A stretch of 64,000 bases of DNA from Aphanothece hegewaldii CCALA 016 (GTDB lineage Bacteria > Cyanobacteriota > Cyanobacteriia > Cyanobacteriales > Microcystaceae): the NCBI RefSeq assembly GCF_003007785.1, contig NZ_PXOH01000006.1, positions 62,001 to 126,000 of the forward strand. Reading direction: 5' to 3'. Positions 1-10,702 of this stretch are shown piece after piece. The first letter of the stretch is position 1. Each line of letters begins with the position of its first letter. Under the pieces are notes generated by a model. The model did no database searches, was not told where the DNA came from, and was given only the letters and a program-made list of their open reading frames with translations. The position numbers and the translations under genes are program-made.

Positions 1-298
1 GTTGTAGGAGTACCGCATATCCTAAAATTGTATGTAGCGGGTTTTTAAATTCAGAACTAATTTTCGCGCTTAAGTTTTTTTGAGTCCAATTAGCCCATTC
101 TAGAGCCATCTGATCTTGTTTTTGTGCGTCTTGGTGTGAAGCAACAGCCTGATCTAATTCTGCATAGGATTTTTGTAGTTGCTGTGTTTTTTCTCTAAGT
201 TGTGTTTGCAATCTCGTCGTTTTTTTGTGATACCACCACCACCACCCCCCTGAGAAGGCAATTACTGTCAATAGTGCGGCGTTGCTGATCCAAGCCAT
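1..298 (-). CDS. Sensor-kinase-like membrane protein with degenerate H-box, 3' part outside window
   Basis: The reading frame opens at ATG 298 and runs off the left edge, so only the first 99 residues are seen. A hydrophobic segment (about residues 4-23) ends in four consecutive Trp codons, followed by a Gln/Lys-rich predicted coiled coil (about 25-75). Residues 80-98 read like the HisKA dimerisation/phosphoacceptor box (ISSEFKNPLHTILGYAVLL, compare the usual SHE-L-R-TPL-x-x-ILG). The residue that should be the phosphorylated His is Ser82. I infer a membrane-anchored histidine-kinase relative that either does not phosphorylate itself on His or is a pseudokinase. Whether an ATPase domain follows cannot be seen. 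A chance resemblance of a coiled-coil protein to HisKA is possible but the TPL-like/ILG match is good. Confidence 0.6.
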   Translation of the reverse strand, partial: MAWISNAALLTVIAFSGGWWWWYHKKTTRLQTQLREKTQQLQKSYAELDQAVASHQDAQKQDQMALEWANWTQKNLSAKISSEFKNPLHTILGYAVLLQ

Positions 299-510
299 AT
301 CAAAACACTTTAACAAAAAGCAGATAGACGTTATTCCCAGTTTAAGCCGATATCCCAATCCGTGACAGTATTTTTTTAGTTCATGCAAGAGAACCTTGTT
401 TAGTTGTCTCTTTATTAAGTGATTTATGTTTTTGTAAAGTTTTATTATTTTGCATGAAGAATGTAAGATAAATATAAAGATAATTTTAAAATTTTCGAGG
501 TTAGATCAAA

Positions 511-690
511 ATGCCGTATACAACGGAAGAAGGCGGACGTTTAAACAATTTTGCCAGTGAACCCAAAGTTTATAAGGCAGAACCCCCGTCGAGAAGTCAA
601 CAAAGAACTTACCTTATTTTAGGTGCAGCAGCCCTCGTTTTAGTTGGCGGATTGATTGCGATCGCAGTCTACGCCTCCAGTGTAAGCTAA
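511..690 (+). CDS. psb34: Psb34, photosystem II assembly protein (59 aa)
   Basis: A short gene of 59 codons. The N-terminal part (TTEEGGRLNNFASEPKVY, residues 4-21) matches the conserved cytoplasmic arm of the ssl1498/Psb34 family. Residues about 34-54 form one transmembrane helix. In characterised cyanobacteria Psb34 associates with CP47-containing assembly intermediates of photosystem II and its arm resembles that of high-light-inducible proteins. That role is family knowledge; the sequence here shows only the arm and the helix. The ATG follows GAGG at 497-500 with about 10 bases spacing. The upstream 200 bases are AT-rich and probably carry its promoter. It is a single gene, followed directly by a heptanucleotide repeat. 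Confidence 0.85.
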   Translation: MPYTTEEGGRLNNFASEPKVYKAEPPSRSQQRTYLILGAAALVLVGGLIAIAVYASSVS

Positions 691-691
691 T

Positions 692-730
692 CAGTAACCA
701 GTAATCAGTAATCAGTAATCAGTAATCAGT
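692..730. repeat. Heptanucleotide tandem repeat (CAGTAAT)
   Basis: Five 7-bp units (the first is CAGTAAC, the rest CAGTAAT) followed by a partial CAGT. It lies between psb34 and the convergent TPR gene. It resembles the short tandemly repeated repetitive (STRR) sequences known from cyanobacteria. No function is evident. Confidence 0.85.
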
Positions 731-750
731 TTTAATTTAATGTTGACTGT

Positions 751-1536
751 TTACTGTTTACTATTTTGAATCACCTTTATTGCGTTGAGAGATTTTTGAG
801 AGATTTCCGCTTTACCTTGTGCCGTAAACAGTTGAGATGCTTGTTGTAATTCGGCGATCGCTTTTTGTTCTTGTCCTAATTTAAAATAAGTTAAGCCCCG
901 ATTATGAAATGCTTCGGCAAACTGAGGCTCAATTTTAATCGTTTCATTATAGTCTACAAGAGCTTTTTCATGTTCTCCAGCACGATTATAAGCTAAAGCA
1001 CGATTGTAATACGCTCTCGCCCTACGCCCATCAAGACTAATTGCTTGAGTATAATCAGCAATAGCCGCTTTGTGATTACCCCCATCATCTTGAGCATTTC
1101 CTCGATAAACAAAATAATCCGCCGAATTTGGCTGAAATTCAATCGCTTTAGTACAATCGGTGATAGCAGTACTGTAATTTTTTAAAAGATAATTTGCATA
1201 ACAACGATTCCCATAAGCATAAGCATATTTGGGATTGAGTTGAATTGCTTTAGTATAATCATTGATCGCTTTTTGATAATTTCCCAAAATCAACTCAGCA
1301 TAGCCACGATTATAATAACTATCAGGATCATTGGGATTTATGTTAATCGACTCGCTAAAATTAGTAATTGCACCCTTATAATCCCGCGCATTTAACCGAT
1401 CTACCCCAAGGTTATAAAATGTAACTGCGCTTTGTTTTTGCGCCATCAGTAAAACAACTGTTTGTGCTTGAGTAGATTTTGGATTCGTTAATCCAATCAG
1501 CGTCATTATACTACCAAGGATAAAAGAGCGTTTCAT
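751..1536 (-). CDS. Exported TPR-repeat protein
   Basis: 261 residues. The first 25 residues (MKRSFILGSI...STQAQ) look like a Sec signal peptide with a likely cleavage after AQA/AQT, so the protein is probably periplasmic or lumenal. From about residue 38 to 240 there are about six consecutive 34-residue TPR motifs with the usual pattern (A-x-x-x-Y-x-x-A-I-x-x-x-x-x-A-I-x-x-x-P). TPR arrays are protein-binding scaffolds; no catalytic domain is present. The gene points towards psb34 and away from cyanoP, and shares a short (60 bp) divergent promoter region with the latter. The partner is unknown. Confidence 0.75.
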   Translation of the reverse strand: MKRSFILGSIMTLIGLTNPKSTQAQTVVLLMAQKQSAVTFYNLGVDRLNARDYKGAITNFSESININPNDPDSYYNRGYAELILGNYQKAINDYTKAIQLNPKYAYAYGNRCYANYLLKNYSTAITDCTKAIEFQPNSADYFVYRGNAQDDGGNHKAAIADYTQAISLDGRRARAYYNRALAYNRAGEHEKALVDYNETIKIEPQFAEAFHNRGLTYFKLGQEQKAIAELQQASQLFTAQGKAEISQKSLNAIKVIQNSKQ

Positions 1537-1595
1537 GTCTAATTTAAGTCATCGAATCACGATAAAATAGGACAGCCAAGCTCAAGTCACAAAGG

Positions 1596-2147
1596 ATGTA
1601 TAAGTCTATTGTTGCTATCCTACTGATCATAGTCAGCTTTATGATAGTGAGTTGTTCCCCAGGGATCAGTAATTTACAAAGCTATGTCAATAATAAACAA
1701 GGGTATGGCTTTTTCTATCCTAACGGTTGGATACCCGTAGATGTTCAGAATGCTTCAGAGGGTGTGGATACCGTCTTTAGAGATTTTATCGAACGTAGCG
1801 AAAATCTAAGCGTTATTATTAGTTCTGTAGACAAAAATCAGCGTTTAGCAGATTTAGGCAGCGCGACGGATGTCGGTTATCATTTTCTTAGACGCTTAAA
1901 CGATGATCCTAATGTGAAACGAGATGTTGAGTTATTACAAGCTGATACCCTTGAAAACAAAGGAAAAACTTATTACATTTTAGAATATCTTGTACAGATG
2001 CCCAACAAACCACCAAGACACGAGTTAGCTAGTGTGACGATTAATAACGGAAAACTGTACACTTTTAGTTTATCCACTCCCCAAAGACGTTGGGAACAAG
2101 TCAAAACTCTTTTTTCTTCAGTCGCTAATTCTTTCTTTGTTTACTAA
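1596..2147 (+). CDS. cyanoP: CyanoP, PsbP-family lumenal lipoprotein of photosystem II
   Basis: 183 residues. A hydrophobic signal ends in a lipobox with Cys20 (MIVSC), so the mature protein is predicted to be lipid-anchored, as known for cyanobacterial PsbP homologues. The rest is one PsbP domain (about 26-183: N-terminal YGFFYPNGW-type strand, central [10 protein letters not shown]-terminal SFFVY). CyanoP is known to act early in photosystem II assembly at the lumenal side. ATG 1596 is preceded by AAAGGATG-type spacing. The gene is followed after 2 bases by maf and is probably the first gene of a four-gene run (cyanoP-maf-rnd-GNAT). Confidence 0.85.
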   Translation: MYKSIVAILLIIVSFMIVSCSPGISNLQSYVNNKQGYGFFYPNGWIPVDVQNASEGVDTVFRDFIERSENLSVIISSVDKNQRLADLGSATDVGYHFLRRLNDDPNVKRDVELLQADTLENKGKTYYILEYLVQMPNKPPRHELASVTINNGKLYTFSLSTPQRRWEQVKTLFSSVANSFFVY

Positions 2148-2149
2148 GT

Positions 2150-2749
2150 ATGAATCTCACTTTTGTTTTAGCGTCTGCTTCTCCTGCGCGTCGCAAACTC
2201 TTACAGACAGTTGGAATAGATCCTTTAGTTTATCAAAGTAATTTTGATGAATCATTGATCCAAAAAGACAATACGATGGATTTAGTGCAAACTTTAGCCC
2301 ATTGTAAAGCCGAAACTGTCGCCCATCAAATCTCTGATGCTTTAATTTTAGGTTGTGATTCGGTTTTAGAACTTGATGGCGAAATCTACGGTAAACCGAA
2401 TTCAAAAGAAGAAGCGATCGTCAGATGGCATAAAATGAGAGGTAATCAAGGAACTTTATATACAGGTCATGTTTTAATTGATCAACGGCAACAACAGAGA
2501 CTGATTAGATGTGGGATTACGCAGGTTTATTTTGCTGATCTCAGTGATGATGAAATCATAGCATATGTGAATAGTGGGGAACCCCTAAAATGTGCCGGCA
2601 GTTTTGCCATAGAGGGAAAAGGTAGCTTATTTGTCGAAAAAATCGAAGGCTGTCATAGTAATGTTATTGGTTTAAGTTTACCTTTGCTAAGAAATATGTT
2701 AAAAGATTTAGGCTACCAAGTTATTGATTTTTGGAAAACAAATAAATGA
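2150..2749 (+). CDS. maf: Maf-family nucleotide pyrophosphatase
   Basis: 199 residues, the usual family length. The N-terminal loop [12 protein letters not shown] (residues 7-18), the [10 protein letters not shown] segment and the GKP motif are the Maf/HAM1-fold signature. Family members hydrolyse non-canonical or modified nucleoside triphosphates (dTTP/UTP, m7GTP and similar) and so clean the nucleotide pool. The CAGSF...EG segment is closer to the YceF type than to YhdE, but I do not assign substrate. The gene begins 2 bases after cyanoP and its TGA overlaps the ATG of the next gene by ATGA, which indicates translational coupling. Confidence 0.85.
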   Translation: MNLTFVLASASPARRKLLQTVGIDPLVYQSNFDESLIQKDNTMDLVQTLAHCKAETVAHQISDALILGCDSVLELDGEIYGKPNSKEEAIVRWHKMRGNQGTLYTGHVLIDQRQQQRLIRCGITQVYFADLSDDEIIAYVNSGEPLKCAGSFAIEGKGSLFVEKIEGCHSNVIGLSLPLLRNMLKDLGYQVIDFWKTNK

Positions 2750-3375
2750 CACTCGACAATTTTCAAGTTTTTGATGGAGATTTATCAGCAGAAGCACTAA
2801 ACTATTATTTAGAAACGAATGCGATCGCTGTTGATACCGAGACAATGGGACTTAATCCACAACGCGATCGTTTATGTTTAATTCAATTATGTGATGCTAA
2901 TGGTTATGTTACCGCAATTCGCATCGCCAGAGGACAAACCGAAGCCCCAAATTTAAAACAGTTAATGGAAGCGGAAAACATCGAAAAAATCTTTCATTTT
3001 GCTAGGTTTGATGTGGCTCAATTTCGTTATCATTTTGGGATTGTTACTAAACCGATTTTTTGTACAAAAATTGCCAGTAAAATTGCCCGTACTTATACCA
3101 GTAATCACGGATTAAAAAACTTAGTTCAAGAATTAGAAGGAATAGAACTTGATAAATCTGCTCAGAGTTCAGATTGGGGAAATGCGGCTAATTTAACGCC
3201 AAAACAACTTAGTTATGCGGCAAATGATGTGCGATATTTAATTCCAGTACGCGATAAACTAACGGTAATGCTACAACGGGAAGAACGATGGGAAATTACC
3301 CAAAAATGCTTTGATTGTATTCCAGTTTTTGTCGATTTAGATTTACATCAATTTAAAGATATTTTTGAACATTAG
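2746..3375 (+). CDS. Ribonuclease D-type 3'-5' exonuclease
   Basis: 209 residues covering a single DEDDy exonuclease domain; the HRDC domains of E. coli RNase D are absent. Exo I is seen as VDTET (Asp30, Glu32), Exo II as [11 protein letters not shown] with the Asp, and Exo III as YAANDVRYL with Tyr and Asp. All metal-binding acids are therefore present and an active two-metal nuclease is expected, acting on tRNA or other structured RNA ends. It overlaps maf by 4 bp and is followed directly by the GNAT gene. Single-domain RNase D proteins of this size are typical of cyanobacteria. Confidence 0.85.
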   Translation: MTLDNFQVFDGDLSAEALNYYLETNAIAVDTETMGLNPQRDRLCLIQLCDANGYVTAIRIARGQTEAPNLKQLMEAENIEKIFHFARFDVAQFRYHFGIVTKPIFCTKIASKIARTYTSNHGLKNLVQELEGIELDKSAQSSDWGNAANLTPKQLSYAANDVRYLIPVRDKLTVMLQREERWEITQKCFDCIPVFVDLDLHQFKDIFEH

Positions 3376-3382
3376 AAACGGA

Positions 3383-3871
3383 ATGTATCAGACTTATAAA
3401 ACTTATCTAATTCGAGATTGGCAAAAGAGCGATCGCATGGCGGCGGCATCAGTCATTAAACAAGTTTTAGCAGAATATGGCTTACCTTGGCAACCCGAAG
3501 AAGCCGATCAAGATGTGATTGAAATTGAATCCTATTATTTAGAAAAAAAAGGCGAATTTTGGGTGATAGAACAAAATAAAAATTTTCCTAAAATCTTAGG
3601 TACGGCGGCATATTATCCAATTTATAGAGGAATAAAAGCCGTCGAAATTCGGAAAATGTATCTATTACCAGAAGTACGCGGCAAAGGTTTAGGAAAATAT
3701 TTATTACAGCAACTCGAAACAACAATTCAAGAAAAAGGTTTTCAAGAAATATGGATTGAAACGGCTTCTGTTTTAAAAGAAGCAGTACAATTATATGAAA
3801 AAAATGGTTATTTACCTAGTTCTGGTGTCGAGACAAAAAGATGCGATCGGATTTATGTTAAGAAGATTTAA
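3383..3871 (+). CDS. GNAT-family N-acetyltransferase
   Basis: 162 residues from ATG 3383. An in-frame TTG at 3365 would overlap the preceding gene, and I prefer the ATG. The acetyl-CoA binding motif A is clear (KMYLLPEVRGKGLGKYLLQQLE, given here in part: V-R-G-K-G-L-G), preceded by the AAYYPI beta strand and followed by YEKNGYLP, the usual motif B. The substrate amine is not predictable. The gene ends the cyanoP-maf-rnd run; a dispersed palindrome lies 40 bases downstream. Confidence 0.8.
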   Translation: MYQTYKTYLIRDWQKSDRMAAASVIKQVLAEYGLPWQPEEADQDVIEIESYYLEKKGEFWVIEQNKNFPKILGTAAYYPIYRGIKAVEIRKMYLLPEVRGKGLGKYLLQQLETTIQEKGFQEIWIETASVLKEAVQLYEKNGYLPSSGVETKRCDRIYVKKI

Positions 3872-3909
3872 TAATGTAGGAATTTAATCTCCAAATCTGG
3901 TAAATGAGA

Positions 3910-3932
3910 GGGTTTGGAAACCAAACCCCTAC
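3910..3932. repeat. Dispersed GGTTTGG/CCAAACC palindrome, copy 1
   Basis: GGGTTTGG-AAA-CCAAACCC followed by CTAC. The same element recurs in intergenic spaces at 10711-11059 (five copies), 19860, 25792, 38739 and 41638, with variable loops. Confidence 0.8.
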
Positions 3933-3974
3933 AATTAATTTTCTGATTTGCTATGAATTAATAGATTAGGTAAA

Positions 3975-4328
3975 ATGAATAAGAAAGGTGGTTTATTTGA
4001 ATTATTAAGCAAAATTAAAGCTAAACCTGGGCTGTATCTAAGTCATCCTTCAGTTTGTGAACTATTTGTATTTTTGGTAGGTTATAAAACGGCTAGACGT
4101 GAGTTAGGGATTGAGCCAACAGAACAAGAAATAAAATTTTATCAAGAATTTCACCAATTTATCGAAAAAGAATATAATCTTCATACATCTAATTCTTGGG
4201 CTAAGATTATTATGCTTTACTGTTCGGATGAAAAACAAGGATTTGAGCGATTTTATCAACTTCTAGACAAGTTTCATAGCCAAAATAAAGAAATTTCTCA
4301 GAAAGAAAAAATTAAATCAATTCATTAA
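3975..4328 (+). CDS. Small conserved protein of unknown function (PGLYL motif)
   Basis: 117 residues, no signal peptide or membrane segment. It starts with a Lys-rich helix and a KPGLYLSHPS segment, then FVFLVGYKTARRELGIEPTEQE and SWAKIIMLYCSDEKQGFERFYQLLDKF. I recognise the general type: small soluble bacterial proteins with an R/KPGMYLG-like motif, some of which occur beside polymorphic toxins as immunity-like proteins. Nothing toxin-like is adjacent here, so I do not assign that role. It converges with the next gene with a 1-base gap. Confidence 0.6.
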   Translation: MNKKGGLFELLSKIKAKPGLYLSHPSVCELFVFLVGYKTARRELGIEPTEQEIKFYQEFHQFIEKEYNLHTSNSWAKIIMLYCSDEKQGFERFYQLLDKFHSQNKEISQKEKIKSIH

Positions 4329-4329
4329 C

Positions 4330-5505
4330 CTAAATAATTTTCCGAATGGCGACAACTAATTGCTCAATTTCAGCAGGCATTGTTAGATAATGGACACAAG
4401 CCCTGACACAAGCTGGATCAGCGATCGTTCTTAATAAAAATCCTTGTCTTTCCAATTCTTGTACCAGTCGTTGGGGTAATATTGTATTTGTCTTAAAAGA
4501 AACTAAACCCGACTGTGGGGGCGTTTTCTTTAAACACTCAATCCCCTCTATTTCTGATAAAAGTTGCCATAAATAACCACTCAGTTGACAGATTTGATCA
4601 TATCGTTTTTCTGCCGTTGCCCAGTGACGATGTACCGAAATAGCCGCCCGTAACCCTTCATATTGTGGATAAGCAGAAGTAGCCACCTCAAAACGTCTAC
4701 CGTCAGCTTTCCAGTCACTCGGTTGCCCGTCAGTCGTTACATCTATCCCACGCCATCCGATAAAAGTTGGCTGCAACTCCCCAAAAACTTCGGGACGAAT
4801 ATACAATCCACCAACACCCGCCGGACCACACCACCATTTATGACCTGTAAAGGCATAAAAATCAGCCTGTAACTGCGATAAATCTAATGGTAGACATCCC
4901 ACCGACTGCGCGGCATCAACAAGGACGTAGACGTTATTTTTGTGGCACAGTTGCACAATTTCGGCTAAGGGTAAGACTTGTCCTGTATTCCAAAGAACAT
5001 GACTTAAGACTAATACGCGTGTATTATTTTGGAGAGCTTGAGCAATTACATTAACTGGATCACCATCATTTAAGGTATCTTGAATAGGACAAGTTGAAAT
5101 CGTCAGATCAAAACGTTTAGCGATTTCTTGAACCGTTGCAATGATTCCTGGGTGTTCACAGTCGGTTAATAAAATGCGATCGCCATTTTGCCAGGGAATA
5201 CCCCATAAAGCGATATTACAACTCACTGTCACATTTTCCGTAATGGTAATCGTTTCGGGAATAACTCCTAATTCTGTGGCGATATTTTGTCTGAGAAATT
5301 CAGTTTTTTGCTGTACCCAGGCATTAACTTTCGTCGAAAACGGGCCATGATGTTGTAGATATTTATGAGCATCAATAATAGCTTCTAGTGATGCACGGGG
5401 TAAAGGGCCTTGTCCCCCAAAGTTAAAATAGAGTTTATTGTTGATTCCTGGAAATTCTTGTCGGTGCTGTTCGAGTTGGTGAGTGATAGTCGCAGTATCA
5501 AGCAT
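4330..5505 (-). CDS. PLP-dependent L-cysteine/cystine C-S lyase (C-DES type)
   Basis: 391 residues, class V aminotransferase fold. It closely resembles the Synechocystis C-DES protein across its length: YFNFGGQG (27-33), TDCEHPG with His118, LSHVLWNTGQV with His169, the cofactor Asp197 in VDAAQS, the PLP Lys223 in FTGHKWWCGPAG, and ATSAYPQYEGL. C-DES cleaves cystine/cysteine to give persulfide, pyruvate and ammonia and can supply sulfur for Fe-S clusters. That assignment rests on family similarity; a simple cysteine desulfurase or epimerase is less likely. It faces the 3975 gene tail to tail, and has a 180-base upstream region shared with the divergent nuclease gene. Confidence 0.8.
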   Translation of the reverse strand: MLDTATITHQLEQHRQEFPGINNKLYFNFGGQGPLPRASLEAIIDAHKYLQHHGPFSTKVNAWVQQKTEFLRQNIATELGVIPETITITENVTVSCNIALWGIPWQNGDRILLTDCEHPGIIATVQEIAKRFDLTISTCPIQDTLNDGDPVNVIAQALQNNTRVLVLSHVLWNTGQVLPLAEIVQLCHKNNVYVLVDAAQSVGCLPLDLSQLQADFYAFTGHKWWCGPAGVGGLYIRPEVFGELQPTFIGWRGIDVTTDGQPSDWKADGRRFEVATSAYPQYEGLRAAISVHRHWATAEKRYDQICQLSGYLWQLLSEIEGIECLKKTPPQSGLVSFKTNTILPQRLVQELERQGFLLRTIADPACVRACVHYLTMPAEIEQLVVAIRKII

Positions 5506-5684
5506 AAATCCTGAGCAATGATTATGGTATGCTTTGGCTATCTTAGCTTTGATTTTCGTTTTTAAAGTGATTTTTTTGTTACCGTAAGGGAAGAATGGGT
5601 TAAAAAGGGATCATCTTTACTTATACAGGATTACCCCTCATCTTATCATATACTTTTTTTAAAGCTTCACGAAAAACGAGAAGA

Positions 5685-7127
5685 ATGCTGCTTACTGATG
5701 CTCTACTTCTAGATTATAAACGCTGTCAACGTCGTGCTTTTCTCAATGTTTACGGCAACCGAGAACTAAAAGATCCTGAACGAGATTTTTTGCTTAAACT
5801 TCGTCAAGAAAGTCATTATCATGTTGAAAAGGTTTTACTCGAATCTTTCCCCGACTCTCAACGTCCTCATACTGATTTATTAGATCTTAAAGCATTAGCC
5901 GAAGCAACAGAAGCGTTAATGAGAAAGGGTGTATCTTGTATTCATCAAGGTGTTTTATTACGAAAAGTTTCCTATCAAGGTCATACTATTTCCTTATTAG
6001 GTACACCACATCTTTTAATTAAACAACCAGGACAATCTAAGTTTGGTGACTGGCAATATTATTCTATATCAATTCAGTTAGGCCGTCGTCCAAAACCTGA
6101 ATATAAATTAATTGCTGCTTATCATGCAGATTTATTAACGAGTATTCAAGGTGTTGAACCTAATTTCGCTCAAATTATTTTACGTCGTCAGAATCGGACT
6201 TTTGTTGAGTTAGATACTTGGATACCTCGAATGCTAGAAACTCTTACTGAGTGTATTTCAATGCTTATTAAAGAACAAGAACCAGAGGTGTTTATTTCTC
6301 GTCAACGTTGTAGTTTATGTCATTGGCACAGTTATTGTTATACGATCGCACAATCTCAACAACATCTTTCTCTTGTTCCTGGTATTACCCCCAATCGTTA
6401 TGAATCTTTACAAACATTAGGAGTCTTTACGGTTGAAGCTTTAGCCTCTACTTCTCCCCATAATTTAGGTGAATTAATCGGTTTAGAAGTCGCTTCCCAA
6501 CTACAACAACAAGCACAATCAATTATTGAAAATAAAGCCTTCCGTAAATATAATTCTCATCAATATAGACCAAATATTCCAAGTAGTTCTATTGAATTAT
6601 ATTTTGATATTGAAGCAGAACCCGAACAAAACTTAGATTATTTATTAGGCGTTTTATTAGTCGATAATGTAAAAAATACACAAAAGTTTTATCCTTTTTT
6701 AGCCGAAAATCCCGAAGATGAAAAATTGATTTGGCAAGAATTTTTAAAATTAGTAACTCATTATCCCCATGCACCGATTTTTCATTTTGCTGAATACGAA
6801 GTCGAAACAATTAAACGATTAGCTTATCTCTATGGCACGCCGATCCATCAAATTTATCCCATATTATCTCGTTGTGTCGATCTACATCAACAAGTAACTC
6901 AATTATTGACACTTCCTGTCGAAAGTTATTCTCTCAAATCTTTGGCTAATTGGATAGGTTTTCAATGGCGAGATCCTGGTGTAAGCGGTGATCAATGCGT
7001 TTGCTGGTATGATCAATGGGTTAAAACAGGCGATCGTCAACTTCTAGAATCTATTTTGCGCTATAACGAAGATGATTGTAAAGCGACGTATCATCTCAAA
7101 AATTGGATGGTTAAATTTCTCGCATGA
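5685..7127 (+). CDS. TM0106-family RecB-like/RNase H-like nuclease
   Basis: 480 residues. Cys14 (YKRCQRRAF) together with Cys209, Cys212 and Cys218 (RCSLCHWHSYC) form the split four-cysteine set that binds an Fe-S cluster in RecB-like nucleases (AddB, Cas4). The expected catalytic Asp in the G-x-P-D-L strand is His here (GTPHLLIKQ, about 106-114) and the following D/E-x-K strand reads YYSISIQLGRR, so the PD-(D/E)xK site looks lost. A helix-hairpin-helix-like stretch (LVPGITPNRYESLQTLG) precedes the C-terminal RNase H-like domain (about 297-480), which keeps its acids (FDIEAE, and YNEDDCKATYHL at the end). I infer that the exonuclease-like domain is the active part. Monocistronic; converges with the NGN-like gene. 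Confidence 0.75.
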   Translation: MLLTDALLLDYKRCQRRAFLNVYGNRELKDPERDFLLKLRQESHYHVEKVLLESFPDSQRPHTDLLDLKALAEATEALMRKGVSCIHQGVLLRKVSYQGHTISLLGTPHLLIKQPGQSKFGDWQYYSISIQLGRRPKPEYKLIAAYHADLLTSIQGVEPNFAQIILRRQNRTFVELDTWIPRMLETLTECISMLIKEQEPEVFISRQRCSLCHWHSYCYTIAQSQQHLSLVPGITPNRYESLQTLGVFTVEALASTSPHNLGELIGLEVASQLQQQAQSIIENKAFRKYNSHQYRPNIPSSSIELYFDIEAEPEQNLDYLLGVLLVDNVKNTQKFYPFLAENPEDEKLIWQEFLKLVTHYPHAPIFHFAEYEVETIKRLAYLYGTPIHQIYPILSRCVDLHQQVTQLLTLPVESYSLKSLANWIGFQWRDPGVSGDQCVCWYDQWVKTGDRQLLESILRYNEDDCKATYHLKNWMVKFLA

Positions 7128-7137
7128 ATTATCAGTT

Positions 7138-7407
7138 TTAAGACATTTCCCCAGACATTCGCCGAATTTGTTCAATAGGTAAAGGTTTGGGTTCTAATCT
7201 TTGAAAATTCTCGATTTGTTGCAGATGGGGTCGAGCTTCCTTTAAATTGCTAATCTGAAGTAACACCATGTCTTGATAAACTTTATCTTGGGGTGCGATG
7301 ACTTCTAAAATCAATTCCTGTAATTTATTTTCAGAGATAGCCCTGTCTAAATATTTTAAAAAGATCTCACGTTTGTAGGGGCGGGTGCTAACTAAATACC
7401 AATTCAC
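7138..7407 (-). CDS. Small NGN-like domain protein
   Basis: 89 residues from a GTG start. The opening MNWYLVSTRPYKREIFLKYLDRAI...LQELILEVIAPQD resembles the beginning of the NusG N-terminal (NGN) domain, but the KOW domain is absent and the C-terminus is a short charged tail. Small stand-alone proteins like this are conserved in cyanobacteria with no established role. NGN domains bind the RNA polymerase clamp; whether this one does is inference. It is the downstream neighbour of the PRC-barrel gene (100-base gap) and converges with the nuclease gene. Confidence 0.6.
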   Translation of the reverse strand: MNWYLVSTRPYKREIFLKYLDRAISENKLQELILEVIAPQDKVYQDMVLLQISNLKEARPHLQQIENFQRLEPKPLPIEQIRRMSGEMS

Positions 7408-7510
7408 AAGCTCAATACTCCAAATCAGTCAGGTGAAAAATATTTCCCACCTGATTGATTGTATCTGATTATGTACATGGCGCGTCTGTACATATCGCGT
7501 TTCTACAAAA

Positions 7511-8110
7511 TTACATAACTCTACGGGCTCTATTTGCTTTTAAACGTTCTTGATACCGTTTTAAGTCAGCATGATGCTCATCAGTGAGATTATATAAATC
7601 GGGATCTCGATCGTATGTATAATCGCTATGATCATAACCCGCATAACCCGCACTTAAGTCGATTTCTCCAGTTCTAGCGCGACTTGGAGGTGCTGTATCT
7701 GCGCCACCGTAGCCCACACCAAACGCCGCAGGGTTACTGACTGGCTGAGTTTTTGCAGCCCCAGAGCGATACACTTTCCTAACCGCTTCTTCTTGATCAT
7801 ATCCAACGGTCATATCTTTGTCGTATTCTGGAAGACTTTCTACTTGTTCTTTTGTCAGAGTGTTAGCATAGACGCGACGATCGGCAAAATCAACACGAGC
7901 GCGACCAATAGGTAATAAGACTTTTTTGCCAAAAACCCATACACCTGTATTAATGACAAAATAACGTAATTGTCCGTCATCATCAACTAAGATATCGTCA
8001 ACTGAACCAATTTTCTCTTGATTGGAGTAGAGAGAAAATCCAAGAATATCGTCATCTGTAGAAGATTGACTAGAATGATCTTCAAAATCTTTAATTTTAT
8101 GCAGTGACAT
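7511..8110 (-). CDS. PRC-barrel domain protein
   Basis: 199 residues, no signal or membrane segment. Residues about 20-110 form a PRC-barrel (ILGFSLYSNQEKIGSVDDILVDDDGQLRYFVIN, cut here to its start and end, then KKVLLPIGRARVD). The second half is low-complexity, Tyr/Asp/Gly-rich (GYAGYDHSDYTYDRDPDLYN) and ends in a basic helix (RYQERLKANRARR). PRC-barrels occur in photosynthetic reaction-centre H subunits and RimM; stand-alone cyanobacterial ones are stress-associated but undefined. The 240-base AT-rich region upstream separates it from the divergent ligA. Confidence 0.75.
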   Translation of the reverse strand: MSLHKIKDFEDHSSQSSTDDDILGFSLYSNQEKIGSVDDILVDDDGQLRYFVINTGVWVFGKKVLLPIGRARVDFADRRVYANTLTKEQVESLPEYDKDMTVGYDQEEAVRKVYRSGAAKTQPVSNPAAFGVGYGGADTAPPSRARTGEIDLSAGYAGYDHSDYTYDRDPDLYNLTDEHHADLKRYQERLKANRARRVM

Positions 8111-8338
8111 ACTGTTTTTTCCTCTGGCAAATTTGTTTAATTATTACTAATATGCTAGGAAATAATTTATAAATTAATATATATCAAAAGGCGGATTTGC
8201 TTAAATATCATCCTTTTAGTGGATATTTTTCCCAAATTGTAGATATTTGAGCTTCTATTTCTCTATCAAAATAATTTCTTTCAGCTTAGTATTCACATAC
8301 TAATCAACATCGGATAAATTAGAGAAAAGCATCTTTGA

Positions 8339-10614
<2,276 letters not shown>

Positions 10615-10702
10615 ATTATTGATACTTGCTTTACGCCGATTATATTAACTATTGTAAACAATTATTGAAAAATTCTGTAGGGGATGGCGCGACAAATCCT
10701 TA

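Noticed and set aside
440-480. Possible HLR1 (RpaB) high-light element upstream of psb34
   Set aside because: On the minus strand one TTACATT half-site is visible but the second half at the required spacing is poor, so I do not call it.
3975-4328. Immunity protein of a polymorphic toxin system
   Set aside because: Only a general resemblance of one motif; no toxin or secretion gene is adjacent.
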